DNA of 64,000 bases, taken from the NCBI RefSeq assembly GCF_001428005.1, contig NZ_LMSB01000007.1, positions 1 through 64,000 on the forward strand, given 5' to 3'. Position numbers and translations under genes: made by a program. Below, one piece after another: positions 25,502-33,789 of the stretch. Each line of letters begins with the position of its first letter. The stretch's first letter is position 1. This stretch comes from Arthrobacter sp. Soil736 (GTDB lineage: Bacteria; Actinomycetota; Actinomycetes; Actinomycetales; Micrococcaceae). Below the pieces are notes generated by a model. That model was not told the origin of the DNA and made no database searches. It worked only from the letters and a program-made list of their open reading frames with translations.

Positions 25502-26300
25502 ATGGCTGGCTGGAATTCTGACACTGCTGCCGGGCCGATGGGGTCCGGATCGGTCACCTTGGTGGAGGGCTCATCTTTCTGCATCTCCTCGGCGGACGGC
25601 GATATTAATCCGGAATAGCCCCACGGGGTGTTCTTGAGGACACCCGCATCCTGTCGCGGTGGAATCTGACCGTCAATGGGAGCAGTTGGAGCCGCTGGCC
25701 GCGAAGACGAAGGAACCGTATCGCGCCCTGTTTGCAGGCCGTGTTTCCCGCACAGACGGGTAGGCGGACAGCCCCCTGATCGTCGAACGACTCCGCGAGG
25801 TGGGTGCCGGAATCCTGGAGCAGATCACGGTCCAAAACTACTCGCCGGCCCCGGCCGAGTGCGTCGTTTCCCTTAGGGCCGAGGCTGACTTCGCGGACCT
25901 CTTCGAGGTGAAGGACGCGCGCATCCAACGGCGCTGGGACGAATCCCGCGAAACGGATGGCGACACGCTGACCATCCGGGCCGCCTGGCAGGACGTCCGG
26001 AAGGGCGTCGTCGTGTCGGCCAGCGGCGCCGACGTCGCACCGGAGGCCCTGACGTACCGCACCGTTGTCCCGCCGCACGGACAAGGGAGCGCCACGTTGA
26101 TGGTGGCGCCCACCGCGGACGGAAGCGGTCCGGTGGCGCCCTTCGTTCGGCCGAACGAGGGCGCAATGTCTCCACGCGACCCTGCGCCGGCAGCAGTGGG
26201 TGTCCAAGATTCCGGTGCTGCACATGGGCAACCGCTCTATCGAACGAGCCCTTCGGCGCAGCTACGACACCGCAGGCCACGCATGGGCGCGACCCGCGGT
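25502..26300 (+). pseudogene. Glycogen-debranching-type enzyme N-terminal relic
   Basis: The gene opens normally (GGAG, ATG 25502) with MGSGSVTLVEGSSFCISSADGD, the typical N-terminus of amylo-alpha-1,6-glucosidase-like proteins, but hits a stop near 25616. Homology resumes through several frames: PHGVFLRTPASCRGG, then a clear run with VQNYSPAPAECVVSLRAEADFADLFEVKD (about 25815-26130), then RRQQWVSKIPVLHMGNRSIERALRRSYD in another frame near 26180-26270. At least three frameshifts or stops are present, and the C-terminal catalytic part is missing, cut off at the MFS gene. It is unrelated to the island and may mark an old junction. Confidence 0.75.
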
Positions 26301-26340
26301 GTCGATGATCAGTGCCCCAAACACAGATCGCGGCGAGCGG

Positions 26341-27693
26341 TCAGTGTTCCTCGTGAAGCGACTGCTTGTACCGCTCCGGCAGCAACAGCGTGGCAACCAT
26401 AGAGATCAAGACCAAGCTGAGACCGATCGCGGTCAGGGCCGCAGTTCCGTTATCGGTGTTCTGGAAGATCCATGCGGCGATGAACGGGATGGGAGCGCCG
26501 AATAACAGTCCCGCAAGGGTCATGCCGAGAGCGGATCCTGTGTAGCGCATCGTCGTGGGGAGTGCTTCAGAGAAGAAGGCCGCCTGGGTGCCTGCTGTGA
26601 CTTGGATACCGCACAGCGCGAGTGCGATGATCGCGACGCTGGCCGGGTAATTCATGGAGTTCATGATGGGGAACATGGTGCCGGCTGCGATGCCCTGCAT
26701 GGTCAGGCCAAGGAGGAAGGTCTTCTTGCGGCCGATAAAGTCGCTGAGCCGGCCCCCGAGCACTGCGGCGGGAATGGAGATGAGGTTGGCGATGAGGAGG
26801 AGCCCGAAGGTGATCGAGTTGTCGTAGCCGAGTTCCTTGGTCAGGTAGTTCACGGCATAGGTGACGCTGATCCAGAACAGACCTGCAGACGCTGCCCAGG
26901 ACAGCACCAGCTTGATGACCGTTCCGGGCTTCTTCACAATCACTGCCAGGGCGCGTTCCTGCGGAATCGCCGATTCGGCGGCTTTCTTCTGGCTCTCTTT
27001 GAAGGCGGGAGTTTCTTCAACCCGCCGGCGGATGAAGACGCCTACCACGAGCAGCATTACGCCCATCAGGAAGGGGACCCTCCAGCCCCAGGAGGCAAAG
27101 TCCTCCTTGGAGAGAAACATCGCCAGCCCGGTAAGGGTGATCGACGCAAAGGTCTGGGCAAGCGGCGAACCGGTCGCAAGGATCCCGCCGTACAGACCTC
27201 GATGGTCTGTGGGTGCGTGCTCGACGACGAGCACCTGGACGCCGGTTGCCTCACCGCCGAGGGCGAAGCCCTGGAGGAAGCGCAGCAGGACCAGGAGCGT
27301 CGGGGCAATGATCCCCGCCACGGCGTAGCTGGGCAGCAGGCCGATCAGCACCGAGGACACGCCCATGAGTACAAGGGTGAACATGAGGACGTTGCGACGG
27401 CCAATCTTGTCACCCAGCGCGCCAAAGAAGATTCCGCCGAGGGGGCGCGCCACCATGCCGGCGCCGAACGTGGCGAAGGAGGCCAGGATGGCCGTATTCG
27501 TGTCAAAGCTGGGGAAGAAGAGCTGGGGGAACAGGGTCGCGGACAGGGTGCCGTACACGGCGAAGTCGAACCACTCCAGCGCTGTGCCAAAAGTGCCGCT
27601 CATGACGGCCCGTCGCGAGGTCCGGGGATCGAACGTTGGCGCCTCCGGCACAAGAGGCGGCGAGGATTGAACGGGATTAGTCAATTCCGACAT
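26341..27693 (-). CDS. MFS transporter, metabolite:H+ symporter type
   Basis: 450 residues and about 12 membrane helices. GTALEWFDFAVYGTLSATLFPQLFFP and the loop GALGDKIGRRNVL mark the metabolite:H+ symporter (MHS) family, which takes up organic acids such as shikimate, dicarboxylates or aromatic acids. LQGFALGGEATGVQVLVVEHAP is the second family block. It probably imports an acidic pathway substrate or intermediate. AAGGAA precedes ATG 27693. Operator site e lies about 100 bp upstream, and the gene is divergent from the MaoC/acyl-CoA dehydrogenase pair. Confidence 0.9.
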   Translation of the reverse strand: MSELTNPVQSSPPLVPEAPTFDPRTSRRAVMSGTFGTALEWFDFAVYGTLSATLFPQLFFPSFDTNTAILASFATFGAGMVARPLGGIFFGALGDKIGRRNVLMFTLVLMGVSSVLIGLLPSYAVAGIIAPTLLVLLRFLQGFALGGEATGVQVLVVEHAPTDHRGLYGGILATGSPLAQTFASITLTGLAMFLSKEDFASWGWRVPFLMGVMLLVVGVFIRRRVEETPAFKESQKKAAESAIPQERALAVIVKKPGTVIKLVLSWAASAGLFWISVTYAVNYLTKELGYDNSITFGLLLIANLISIPAAVLGGRLSDFIGRKKTFLLGLTMQGIAAGTMFPIMNSMNYPASVAIIALALCGIQVTAGTQAAFFSEALPTTMRYTGSALGMTLAGLLFGAPIPFIAAWIFQNTDNGTAALTAIGLSLVLISMVATLLLPERYKQSLHEEH

Positions 27694-27796
27694 TGGAACT
27701 CATTCCTTGGATAATTTTAGAGTAAGGGAGATCGGCGTCACCGGCGACGCTTGCGCCCGGTCAACTACTGCTGACCTTCTGCAAATGGGAAGATTA

Positions 27797-27812
27797 AAAA
27801 ACAAGCGTTCGT
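27797..27812 (-). promoter_or_regulatory. TetR-type operator (site e)
   Basis: AAAAACAAGCGTTCGT, 104-119 bp upstream of the MFS start. On the minus strand it reads ACGAACGCTTGTTTTT, matching the first half-site of the island motif and a shortened second half. Confidence 0.55.
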
Positions 27813-27935
27813 ACGGAGTCTAAGGTGTGATGAGGATCGCACGCAAGAGGCAAATGCCTCAGCGGCCTCCGCTAAGCCGTGGCAGCTGCGGCCTTAGGGC
27901 CGCCGACCTCAAAAGTTCGCAGATTCTCTATCCGT

Positions 27936-27959
27936 ACGAACGCCCGTTAGTCTATACTT
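27936..27959 (+). promoter_or_regulatory. MaoC/ACAD promoter with TetR-type operator (site f)
   Basis: ACGAACGCCCGTTAGTCT at 27936-27953, overlapping a TATACT (-10) at 27953-27958. The stretch from CGTTAGTCTA to CTTG is closely repeated in front of the paralogous MaoC gene at 48134. The small gap between promoter and operator means a bound repressor would block RNA polymerase. Confidence 0.6.
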
Positions 27960-28025
27960 GTGCCAGCGGCTCCCTGGTTAGCGGAGCCAAACCTGTGGCG
28001 GACCACGGCCCACAAAGGAGAACAG

Positions 28026-28502
28026 ATGAGCGAGCAAGTCCGAGAAAAGCTGGTCAAGGGACGCCCGGACCACTTCTGGGACGCCCTTGCAACAGGCGAC
28101 CGGCTGCGGAGTCCCGGAATCACCGTCAGCGAGGCTCATCTCGTGCAGTGGGCCGGACTCACCGGCGACTTTGTATCCCTCCACTTGGATAAGGAGTACG
28201 CGGCGCAGACTCCCTTCGGCCAGAGGATCGGCCACGGGCCGCTGACACTTTCTGTTGCGCTGGGTTTGATGACGCAGACCGGATACTTCAGCAATGTCGT
28301 CGCCTGGCTTGGACTGGATTCCGTCCGTGCTGTAAAGCCTGTCTTCATCGGGGACACAATCCACGTGGAAGCCTCTGTCAGCCAGGCCAGGGAAACAAGC
28401 AAGGCCGACGCCGGGCTGTGGACCATCGATTACATCGTCGTCAAGCAGGACGGCAGCACCGTGATGACGTTTTCCAGCCGTTTTCTGATCAAACGCCGCT
28501 AA
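28026..28502 (+). CDS. MaoC-like acyl dehydratase A
   Basis: 158-residue single hot-dog protein of the MaoC dehydratase family, which hydrates enoyl-CoA or dehydrates 3-hydroxyacyl-CoA. The hydratase-2 style motif DFVSLHLDKEYAAQTPFGQRIGHGPLTLSVALGL carries the Asp and His expected in catalysis. ATG 28026 follows AGGAGAACAG. A frame extends upstream but overlaps the promoter. The acyl-CoA dehydrogenase follows after 43 bp. A paralogue at 48134 is also followed by an acyl-CoA dehydrogenase, now decayed. Confidence 0.88.
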   Translation: MSEQVREKLVKGRPDHFWDALATGDRLRSPGITVSEAHLVQWAGLTGDFVSLHLDKEYAAQTPFGQRIGHGPLTLSVALGLMTQTGYFSNVVAWLGLDSVRAVKPVFIGDTIHVEASVSQARETSKADAGLWTIDYIVVKQDGSTVMTFSSRFLIKRR

Positions 28503-28545
28503 GGCACCACCACGTTCAGTGACCATAGAAGCGAAGGAGCTTTAG

Positions 28546-29754
28546 ATGAGCATCACCACACACAGCGGACCAACTGTTGACGGATCGAGGCAAGGCGGGG
28601 CGGGCGCTGCCGAATCTCCCGAAGAGCTGCGTACCCGGCTGGTTCAGCTCTTGGCCGAGCATGTCACGGCGGAACGCCTGACTGCCCACGACGAAGACGA
28701 GACATACGACGTCGAGCTTTTCCGGGTGCTGGCCAAGGCAGGCTTCGTCCAGCTGGAGTCAACGATCGGCGGAACCGCAGCCAAGCACCGCAGCCAAACT
28801 GTGGTTCTCGAGGAGCTCGGCGCCCGCGCAACCTCCATGGGGGTCAGCTTCGTGGTCCAGTACATGGGTGTCCAGCTGCTGCATTCATACGGCACCCGCG
28901 ACCAGCAGGAGCGGTTCCTCGCCCCGCTTTTTGCCGGCGATGCCAAAATGTCGTTCGCCTTGAGTGAGCCGGCCGGCGGTACTGACGTGGCACGAGCAAT
29001 GACAACCCGGGCCGTAGAGCAGCCCGATGGGTCATTCCTGATCAATGGTGCCAAGAAGTGGATCGGAGGAGCTTCCGACGCGGACTACCTGATCGTTTTG
29101 GCGCGCACTAGTGATATCCGCCGATCCTCGATCGACGGAATTACCATGTTCATCGTTCCCCGCGACACCCCAGGGATTGCAACCCAGCCCATCGACACGA
29201 TGGGTATCCGGGCGCTGGAACAGTGTGACATCGAATTCACGAACGTTACCGTCCCTGCCGAACTGGTGCTGGGCGAGGTAGACAAAGGGTTCCGCCACGT
29301 ATTAGGAACGCTGAATGGCGAGCGTCTCAACGGTGCAGCGGTCGCTCTGGGAATCGCCAGAGGCGCCCTCGACTACGCCGTGGAATACGTCAAGGAAAGG
29401 AATGCCTTCGGTAGGCCCATCGGGGCCTTCCAGGCTTTGCAGCACAAGCTGGTCGACAGCAGCGTCAAGGTGGAAAGTGCCCGGTTGCTGCTCGAGAAGG
29501 CGGCCACGGCCTCGGATGACCTCGCAGAAGCGGATGAAACGCTTTCCGCGATGGCGAAGCTCGCCGCAGCGGATGCTGCCACCACCGCCACCGACGTCGG
29601 AATGCGGGCTATGGGCGGCTGGGGATTCCTGCGGCAACTACCCATGCAGCGATACTTCAGGGACGCCCGCCTCTATACCTTTGCCCCACTCACGGACGAC
29701 ATGATCCGCAATTACATCGGCGAGAAGCACCTGGGGCTTCCGCGGTCCTACTGA
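28546..29754 (+). CDS. Acyl-CoA dehydrogenase
   Basis: 402-residue FAD-dependent acyl-CoA dehydrogenase making a 2-enoyl-CoA. FALSEPAGGTDVARAMTT is the flavin-contact block, RNAFGRPIGAFQALQHKLVD the adenine-side block. The usual C-terminal YEGT glutamate is absent (it reads YTFAPLTDDM). Instead Glu259 lies in TLNGERLNGAAVALG, where isovaleryl-CoA dehydrogenase keeps its base (its DLER). This suggests a branched or bulky acyl substrate. GGAG lies before ATG 28546. It is co-transcribed with MaoC A. The M. tuberculosis fadE19 locus has a comparable gene set. Confidence 0.9.
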   Translation: MSITTHSGPTVDGSRQGGAGAAESPEELRTRLVQLLAEHVTAERLTAHDEDETYDVELFRVLAKAGFVQLESTIGGTAAKHRSQTVVLEELGARATSMGVSFVVQYMGVQLLHSYGTRDQQERFLAPLFAGDAKMSFALSEPAGGTDVARAMTTRAVEQPDGSFLINGAKKWIGGASDADYLIVLARTSDIRRSSIDGITMFIVPRDTPGIATQPIDTMGIRALEQCDIEFTNVTVPAELVLGEVDKGFRHVLGTLNGERLNGAAVALGIARGALDYAVEYVKERNAFGRPIGAFQALQHKLVDSSVKVESARLLLEKAATASDDLAEADETLSAMAKLAAADAATTATDVGMRAMGGWGFLRQLPMQRYFRDARLYTFAPLTDDMIRNYIGEKHLGLPRSY

Positions 29755-30112
29755 ACTTTCGCCGCCGGGCTGCTTTTCCGGCGCAAACGTTTCAGCCGCC
29801 GTATTGGCGCTTTCGAAAGCAAATGCCTTAAGCAACGGGCCCGTCCGCTCGGGTCCCGAGGCCGCCGCCAACGCTGCTTCATTCCGCCACCAAGAACCCG
29901 GGCCTCGGCGCGTCCGGGCTCCGGTATGCCGGACAGCAGAATTGCCCATCCAGTTCGAAAAGCAGACAGGCTTGTGCCCGGACGCAGTTGGATCCTTACT
30001 TGATGGAGGAGTCCAAGCCAGCTTGGGAATGTCCACGATCCGGTTGCACGAGCCGGGTCTCGTTTCAATCCAAGTGGCAGGTGGTCTCTACGGCGCACTA
30101 TTGGAGGAAATG
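29755..30112. other. Spacer, no gene seen
   Basis: 358 bp between the acyl-CoA dehydrogenase and the small ABM-like gene. The frame that continues upstream from the small gene is open but has no ribosome site and an unlikely composition. I see no island operator here. Confidence 0.4.
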
Positions 30113-30397
30113 ATGTTCGCTAGAGTCAGCACCTACCGTCCCCAACCTGAGAGCACCGGTGCACCTTCTGAAGGCACCGTCAATCAAGTGCTTGAGTTAC
30201 CTGGGTGCAAAGGGATCTATTATCTCTTCGGCCAGGACAACAAGTCCCTGTCCATAACCCTCTGGGATGACGAGGATGCGCTTGCAGGCAGCCGGCCCGT
30301 CGCGGACCGGATCCGAACCGAGACAAGCGCCGAGCAACACATGGAGATCGTTGGCGTGGAGGAGTTTGAAGTGCTGACCCGGCAACTCAAGGACTGA
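30113..30397 (+). CDS. Small antibiotic-biosynthesis-monooxygenase-like protein
   Basis: 94 residues with the length and strand-helix pattern of dimeric alpha+beta barrel proteins (ABM/YgiN-like): MFARVSTYRP, then GCKGIYYLFGQDNKSLSITLWDDEDAL and a C-terminal strand. GGAGG lies six bases before ATG 30113. The family holds cofactor-free monooxygenases and heme-binding proteins as well as many of unknown role, so no reaction is assigned. It lies downstream of the MaoC/ACAD unit on the same strand. Confidence 0.6.
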   Translation: MFARVSTYRPQPESTGAPSEGTVNQVLELPGCKGIYYLFGQDNKSLSITLWDDEDALAGSRPVADRIRTETSAEQHMEIVGVEEFEVLTRQLKD

Positions 30398-30803
30398 CCC
30401 ACAGACCCAGATCCAACAGCTTCACTGGGAAAGTCGTCTGCCACGGGGCCAGCTTCTCGCGGAGGGGTCATCCCGAGAAGCGTGCTCGGTTCCACCAAGG
30501 AGTTTTGCGGGCCCCCGCTGGTGGTATGGAGAATTCCCGGAAAAACCGTCCGGCAGCGGCTCCCGCGCGCCCCTTATTGCTGCTTCAGGGCCGCAGATGA
30601 ACTTGATCCGCCGCGATCCTCCGCGGCCGCCGGGCCTTCCCAGCGACGTCCGTCACCCTGCCCTGCACGAGCAGCCTGTGTAGCGGACTTATCCCGGATG
30701 AGCTGGAGAACCCGCCCAAGTGCTTCTGTGCTGGCTCTCGGCGGGAGAACTGTTGGCGTCACCGTGGAACAGGGTGCCTTCGGCGCTCGATGTGATCATT
30801 TGT
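30398..30803. other. Spacer between convergent genes, nothing seen
   Basis: 406 bp between the ABM-like gene and the minus-strand CoA ligase. Open frames exist but have no ribosome site or recognisable content, and I find no clear terminator or operator. Confidence 0.4.
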
Positions 30804-32195
30804 CTAGCGCAGGCGGTCAAGTCGTGAATCGTTATTTTTGATCCACTCCAGGAGCGTCCGTCGGTCAACTTTTCCTCTGTCGGTCAAGGGCAGCTCATTG
30901 AGTGAGTAGTAGTGGATGGGCCTCTTGTCCCTGGTCAGGAGTGACTCCAGCCCTGCACTGAGGACCGTTGCGGTGAGCCCGCCGCAGGAGGGAACGATTC
31001 CGGCAACGACCCGGTGTCCGCGCAGATCATCGGGCATCCCGATTGCCACGGCGGTTTCAACGCCAGGGATGGAGGACAGTGCGAGTTCCACCTCGTGGGG
31101 GTATACATTCTTGCCTGCTGTGTTGATCATGTCCGAGCTCCGGCCAAGGATGTGCAGCTCGGCGCCGAGCAAGTACCCCTGATCGCCGACGGTATAGCGC
31201 CCGTCGAGACAGCGAAGGGCTTTCCCGTCATCGCCCCAGAGATACCCTTGGCAAACCATGGGGCTTTTGACGCTGATATTACCGGGGGTGCCCTCCGGCA
31301 AGGGTGATCCGTGGTCGTCGAGAATCTGTACCTCTACCCCAGGGAAAGGCCTCCCAATGGCGGTTCCCGCAGCGTCGAGTGGTTCCCCCGCGGCGAGGCC
31401 GCGGCCGGACACAAAGCTAAGTTCTGCAGCGCCGTAATACTCGAAGATGGTGGCGTTGGGTGCCCAGCGCCTGGCGGCTTCCAGTGTGCGGGCGTCGAGC
31501 TTGGATCCGGCACAGATGATCGTCCTGATCGCGGAGGCGTCAACCGACGCCATGAGTCCTCTTTCGCTGAGGAGCCGGAGCATCGTAGGGACGACAACCA
31601 ACCTGGTGATGCCGTCATGGGCGATGACCGCATGGGCATCTCCGACATCGAAGTGGCGCAGCGTATGGAATTCAGCGCCGGCGTATAGGCACTCGGAGAG
31701 TGCGTATAGGTTAAGGCTCGCGGACAGCGGCCCCGGCGCGAGGGTTTTATCGTCCGGTCGGAGGCCGAAAAATGCGATTGAGGCCTCAAAGGAAGCCTGC
31801 CAAGACCGGCGGGAGCGAGTAAAGGCCTTAGGTGTCGAGGTTGTACCGGAGGTGAACCCGATGAGGAAGGCCGAATCCGGGTCGCCATCTTCCAGAGCTG
31901 TGCCTACCGCGCGGGACGCCGACGGCAGCATCCGGATGATCTCCTCCCGGGTCTGTGGCGTCCAGGCCGGATCGAGTACAGCGATCTGCCGCTCCTTGGC
32001 TATCCCTGCGCAGTAAAGCGCCGCGAACTCGGCTGAGTTGGGTTCGGACAGAATGTAGGTTTCCGGGGTGGAGGGGACGAGTTCTTCGGCCGCCCCACGA
32101 AGTTCTGCCCAGCTGAATCCGCGGCCGCCGACGGCGATGGCTGTCTCATCTGGGCGGAGCTCGGCCCACATCTGGATTCTGTTCAGAAACGGCAT
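30804..32195 (-). CDS. Short acyl-CoA/AMP-binding ligase
   Basis: 463 residues from ATG 32195. It is a member of the adenylate-forming superfamily, activating a carboxylic acid as acyl-AMP and then acyl-CoA. The phosphate loop FTSGTTSTPKAFTRS, FEYYGAAELS and YTVGDQGYLLGAELHILGRSSDMINTAGKNVYPHEVE are present, and the C-terminal catalytic Lys lies in TDRGKVDRRT. It is shorter than most such ligases. The extra 53 codons upstream have no family similarity. It is separated from the preceding MaoC gene by a strong terminator and may have its own promoter. Confidence 0.88.
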   Translation of the reverse strand: MPFLNRIQMWAELRPDETAIAVGGRGFSWAELRGAAEELVPSTPETYILSEPNSAEFAALYCAGIAKERQIAVLDPAWTPQTREEIIRMLPSASRAVGTALEDGDPDSAFLIGFTSGTTSTPKAFTRSRRSWQASFEASIAFFGLRPDDKTLAPGPLSASLNLYALSECLYAGAEFHTLRHFDVGDAHAVIAHDGITRLVVVPTMLRLLSERGLMASVDASAIRTIICAGSKLDARTLEAARRWAPNATIFEYYGAAELSFVSGRGLAAGEPLDAAGTAIGRPFPGVEVQILDDHGSPLPEGTPGNISVKSPMVCQGYLWGDDGKALRCLDGRYTVGDQGYLLGAELHILGRSSDMINTAGKNVYPHEVELALSSIPGVETAVAIGMPDDLRGHRVVAGIVPSCGGLTATVLSAGLESLLTRDKRPIHYYSLNELPLTDRGKVDRRTLLEWIKNNDSRLDRLR

Positions 32196-32317
32196 AGGAT
32201 CACATCCTGTTGGGGTCTGGCTAGGATTTGCCCGGCTCGAGTCCTGCTGCGGGCTTGTCGAAGCGGGAAATCTCCGCGGCAAGCAGGCGGTGCCTTGGAA
32301 GCTCTGAATAAATGGCA

Positions 32318-32348
32318 CAGGCCGGCCGGCGTCGCGCCGGCCGGCCTG
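32318..32348. terminator. Strong stem-loop between MaoC and ligase genes
   Basis: A perfect 14-bp stem, CAGGCCGGCCGGCG / CGCCGGCCGGCCTG, with a TCG loop. It lies 48 bp beyond the MaoC stop (32396) on the minus strand. It should stop or attenuate read-through into the short CoA ligase. Confidence 0.7.
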
Positions 32349-32395
32349 CAACATAGGGAGGAGCTGTAGGCTGTCTGAGTCTGTCCTAACAAGGC

Positions 32396-32875
32396 CTATG
32401 CGTGCAGGGGAATTTCCGTTTCGGCGTTCTCACGGCGTTTCATCAGGGCGGTGCGGCGGACCACGCAGACCAGATCGCCGTGCTGGTTGTAGCCGCGGTG
32501 CTCGATGCCCACGATCCCGGTCTCCGGGCGGGAATTCGAAACGCGCTTATCAAGTGCCTCTGTTTCCACGCGGAGGGTGTCGCCGAAGAAGACGGGTTTG
32601 GGGAATTCGATGTCCCGGAATCCGAGATTTCCCAGGGTGGTCCCGAGGGTTGTGTCCTGGACGGGGATCCCGGTGACGAGTCCGAGCGTGAAGATGCTGT
32701 TGACGATCTGCTTGCCGTACATGCTTTGTGCAGCAAATTCCGCATCGAGGTGCAGCGGCTGCACGTTCATCGTCAATGCGGTGATCAGCAGGTTGTCCGT
32801 CTCGGTAACGGTCCGTGTGACTTCGTGGCGGATCACTTCGCCTACCTGGAAGTCTTCGTAATACATTCCGGCCAT
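32396..32875 (-). CDS. MaoC-like hydratase B
   Basis: 159-residue hot-dog hydratase. YYEDFQVGEVIRHEVTRTVTETDNLLITALTMNVQPLHLDAEFA is the canonical opening, with the Asn/His-type active site (NVQPLHLD), and FGDTLRVETEALDKR follows. It resembles mesaconyl-CoA or itaconyl-CoA hydratases and the M. tuberculosis Rv2499c-type protein that lies beside a CitE-like lyase. Here too the CitE-like lyase is next door, 44 bp upstream. It likely hydrates the unsaturated product of the carboxylase to a 3-hydroxyacyl-CoA that the lyase can cleave. Confidence 0.9.
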   Translation of the reverse strand: MAGMYYEDFQVGEVIRHEVTRTVTETDNLLITALTMNVQPLHLDAEFAAQSMYGKQIVNSIFTLGLVTGIPVQDTTLGTTLGNLGFRDIEFPKPVFFGDTLRVETEALDKRVSNSRPETGIVGIEHRGYNQHGDLVCVVRRTALMKRRENAETEIPLHA

Positions 32876-32919
32876 GGTGTGTCTCCTGTTGTAGTAGTGG
32901 GACTGGTGGATTGCGGTGG

Positions 32920-33789
32920 TTAGTTGTTCCCTGCGAAGGCGAGGGCCTGCCGGGCGTGGTTGGCATGGGCGAGGTCGATGTGGTCTCCGCGGTAGGAAAC
33001 GGCGCCGTGCCCTTGGCGCTGGCCGTCTTCGAAGGCTTCGACCAGCCCTTCGTAGTAATCGCGCATGGCAGCAGACAGACCGTATGACTCGTTTGCCACT
33101 GGCGCGTGGGTGGGATGGATCAGTACTTGGCCTGTGTAACCGAGGCCGTGGTTATCAGCCGCGAAACGCCGAAGCCCGTCCACGTTCGTGACCTCCTGCC
33201 AGAGACCAAGAACGATGCTGCGCAGACCTGCGGCCCGGGCTGCCAGAACGACTTTGCTGCGCAGATAGAGTGTTTCGGTTCCCTCCGGCGTCCAGCTGAA
33301 CCCCACTTCCCGGGAAACGTCTGCGTCCTTGGCGGCCGCGGCCATGACACCGCCCACCCGGGGACCGGCCAAAATCTCATCGACCTTGCTAATCGAGGCC
33401 GCCGTCTCCAGCGAGGGAATCAGTTCCACAGATCCCCGGGGAACCTGGTGCATGATTTCGGCGGCGGTGACCAGTGCGTCGAAGCGCACCACGTCATCGC
33501 GTGAAAAGAGCTTGGGCAGCAGGAAGCCGGTCAGGCTTCCGTGTGTGGTCTCCGCGATGTCCGCGCCGAAGTGGATGGTGTCCAGGGCGTTGGGGCGGAT
33601 GAGGATCCCCTTGTCCCCGGTATGTGCCCTGAGGGCGTCAAGGGCGTTGGCCCGGGCCAGCCCCTTGTCCGGTTCGGGAACCGAATCTTCCAAGTCGATG
33701 ATGATGGCGTCGGCCTCCGAGGCAAGGGCCTTGTCGATCCAGCTTCTCTTGTGGCCGGGGACGAACAGGAGTGAACGGTAGGGCTTCAT
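32920..33789 (-). CDS. CitE-like CoA-ester lyase (HpcH/HpaI family)
   Basis: 289-residue TIM-barrel lyase. YRSLLFVPGHKRSWIDKALASEADAIIIDLEDSVPEPDK is the CitE signature with the metal-binding Asp and Glu, and ELIPSLETAASISKVDEIL gives the second Glu. Family members cleave malyl-, citramalyl- or 3-hydroxy-3-methylglutaryl-type CoA esters; M. tuberculosis Rv2498c does both of the latter. Placed behind a biotin carboxylase and a MaoC hydratase, it probably performs the retro-Claisen step that gives acetyl-CoA. Its start overlaps the carboxylase stop by one base. Confidence 0.92.
   Translation of the reverse strand: MKPYRSLLFVPGHKRSWIDKALASEADAIIIDLEDSVPEPDKGLARANALDALRAHTGDKGILIRPNALDTIHFGADIAETTHGSLTGFLLPKLFSRDDVVRFDALVTAAEIMHQVPRGSVELIPSLETAASISKVDEILAGPRVGGVMAAAAKDADVSREVGFSWTPEGTETLYLRSKVVLAARAAGLRSIVLGLWQEVTNVDGLRRFAADNHGLGYTGQVLIHPTHAPVANESYGLSAAMRDYYEGLVEAFEDGQRQGHGAVSYRGDHIDLAHANHARQALAFAGNN

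Noticed and set aside
26602..27714. 370-codon plus-strand open frame
   Set aside because: Antisense shadow of the MFS transporter; His/Gly/Gln-rich composition typical of reversed high-GC coding DNA.
30482..30841. 119-codon plus-strand frame in the 30.4-30.8 kb spacer
   Set aside because: No ribosome site, Arg/Pro/Ala-rich chance composition, and it runs into the opposite-strand CoA ligase.
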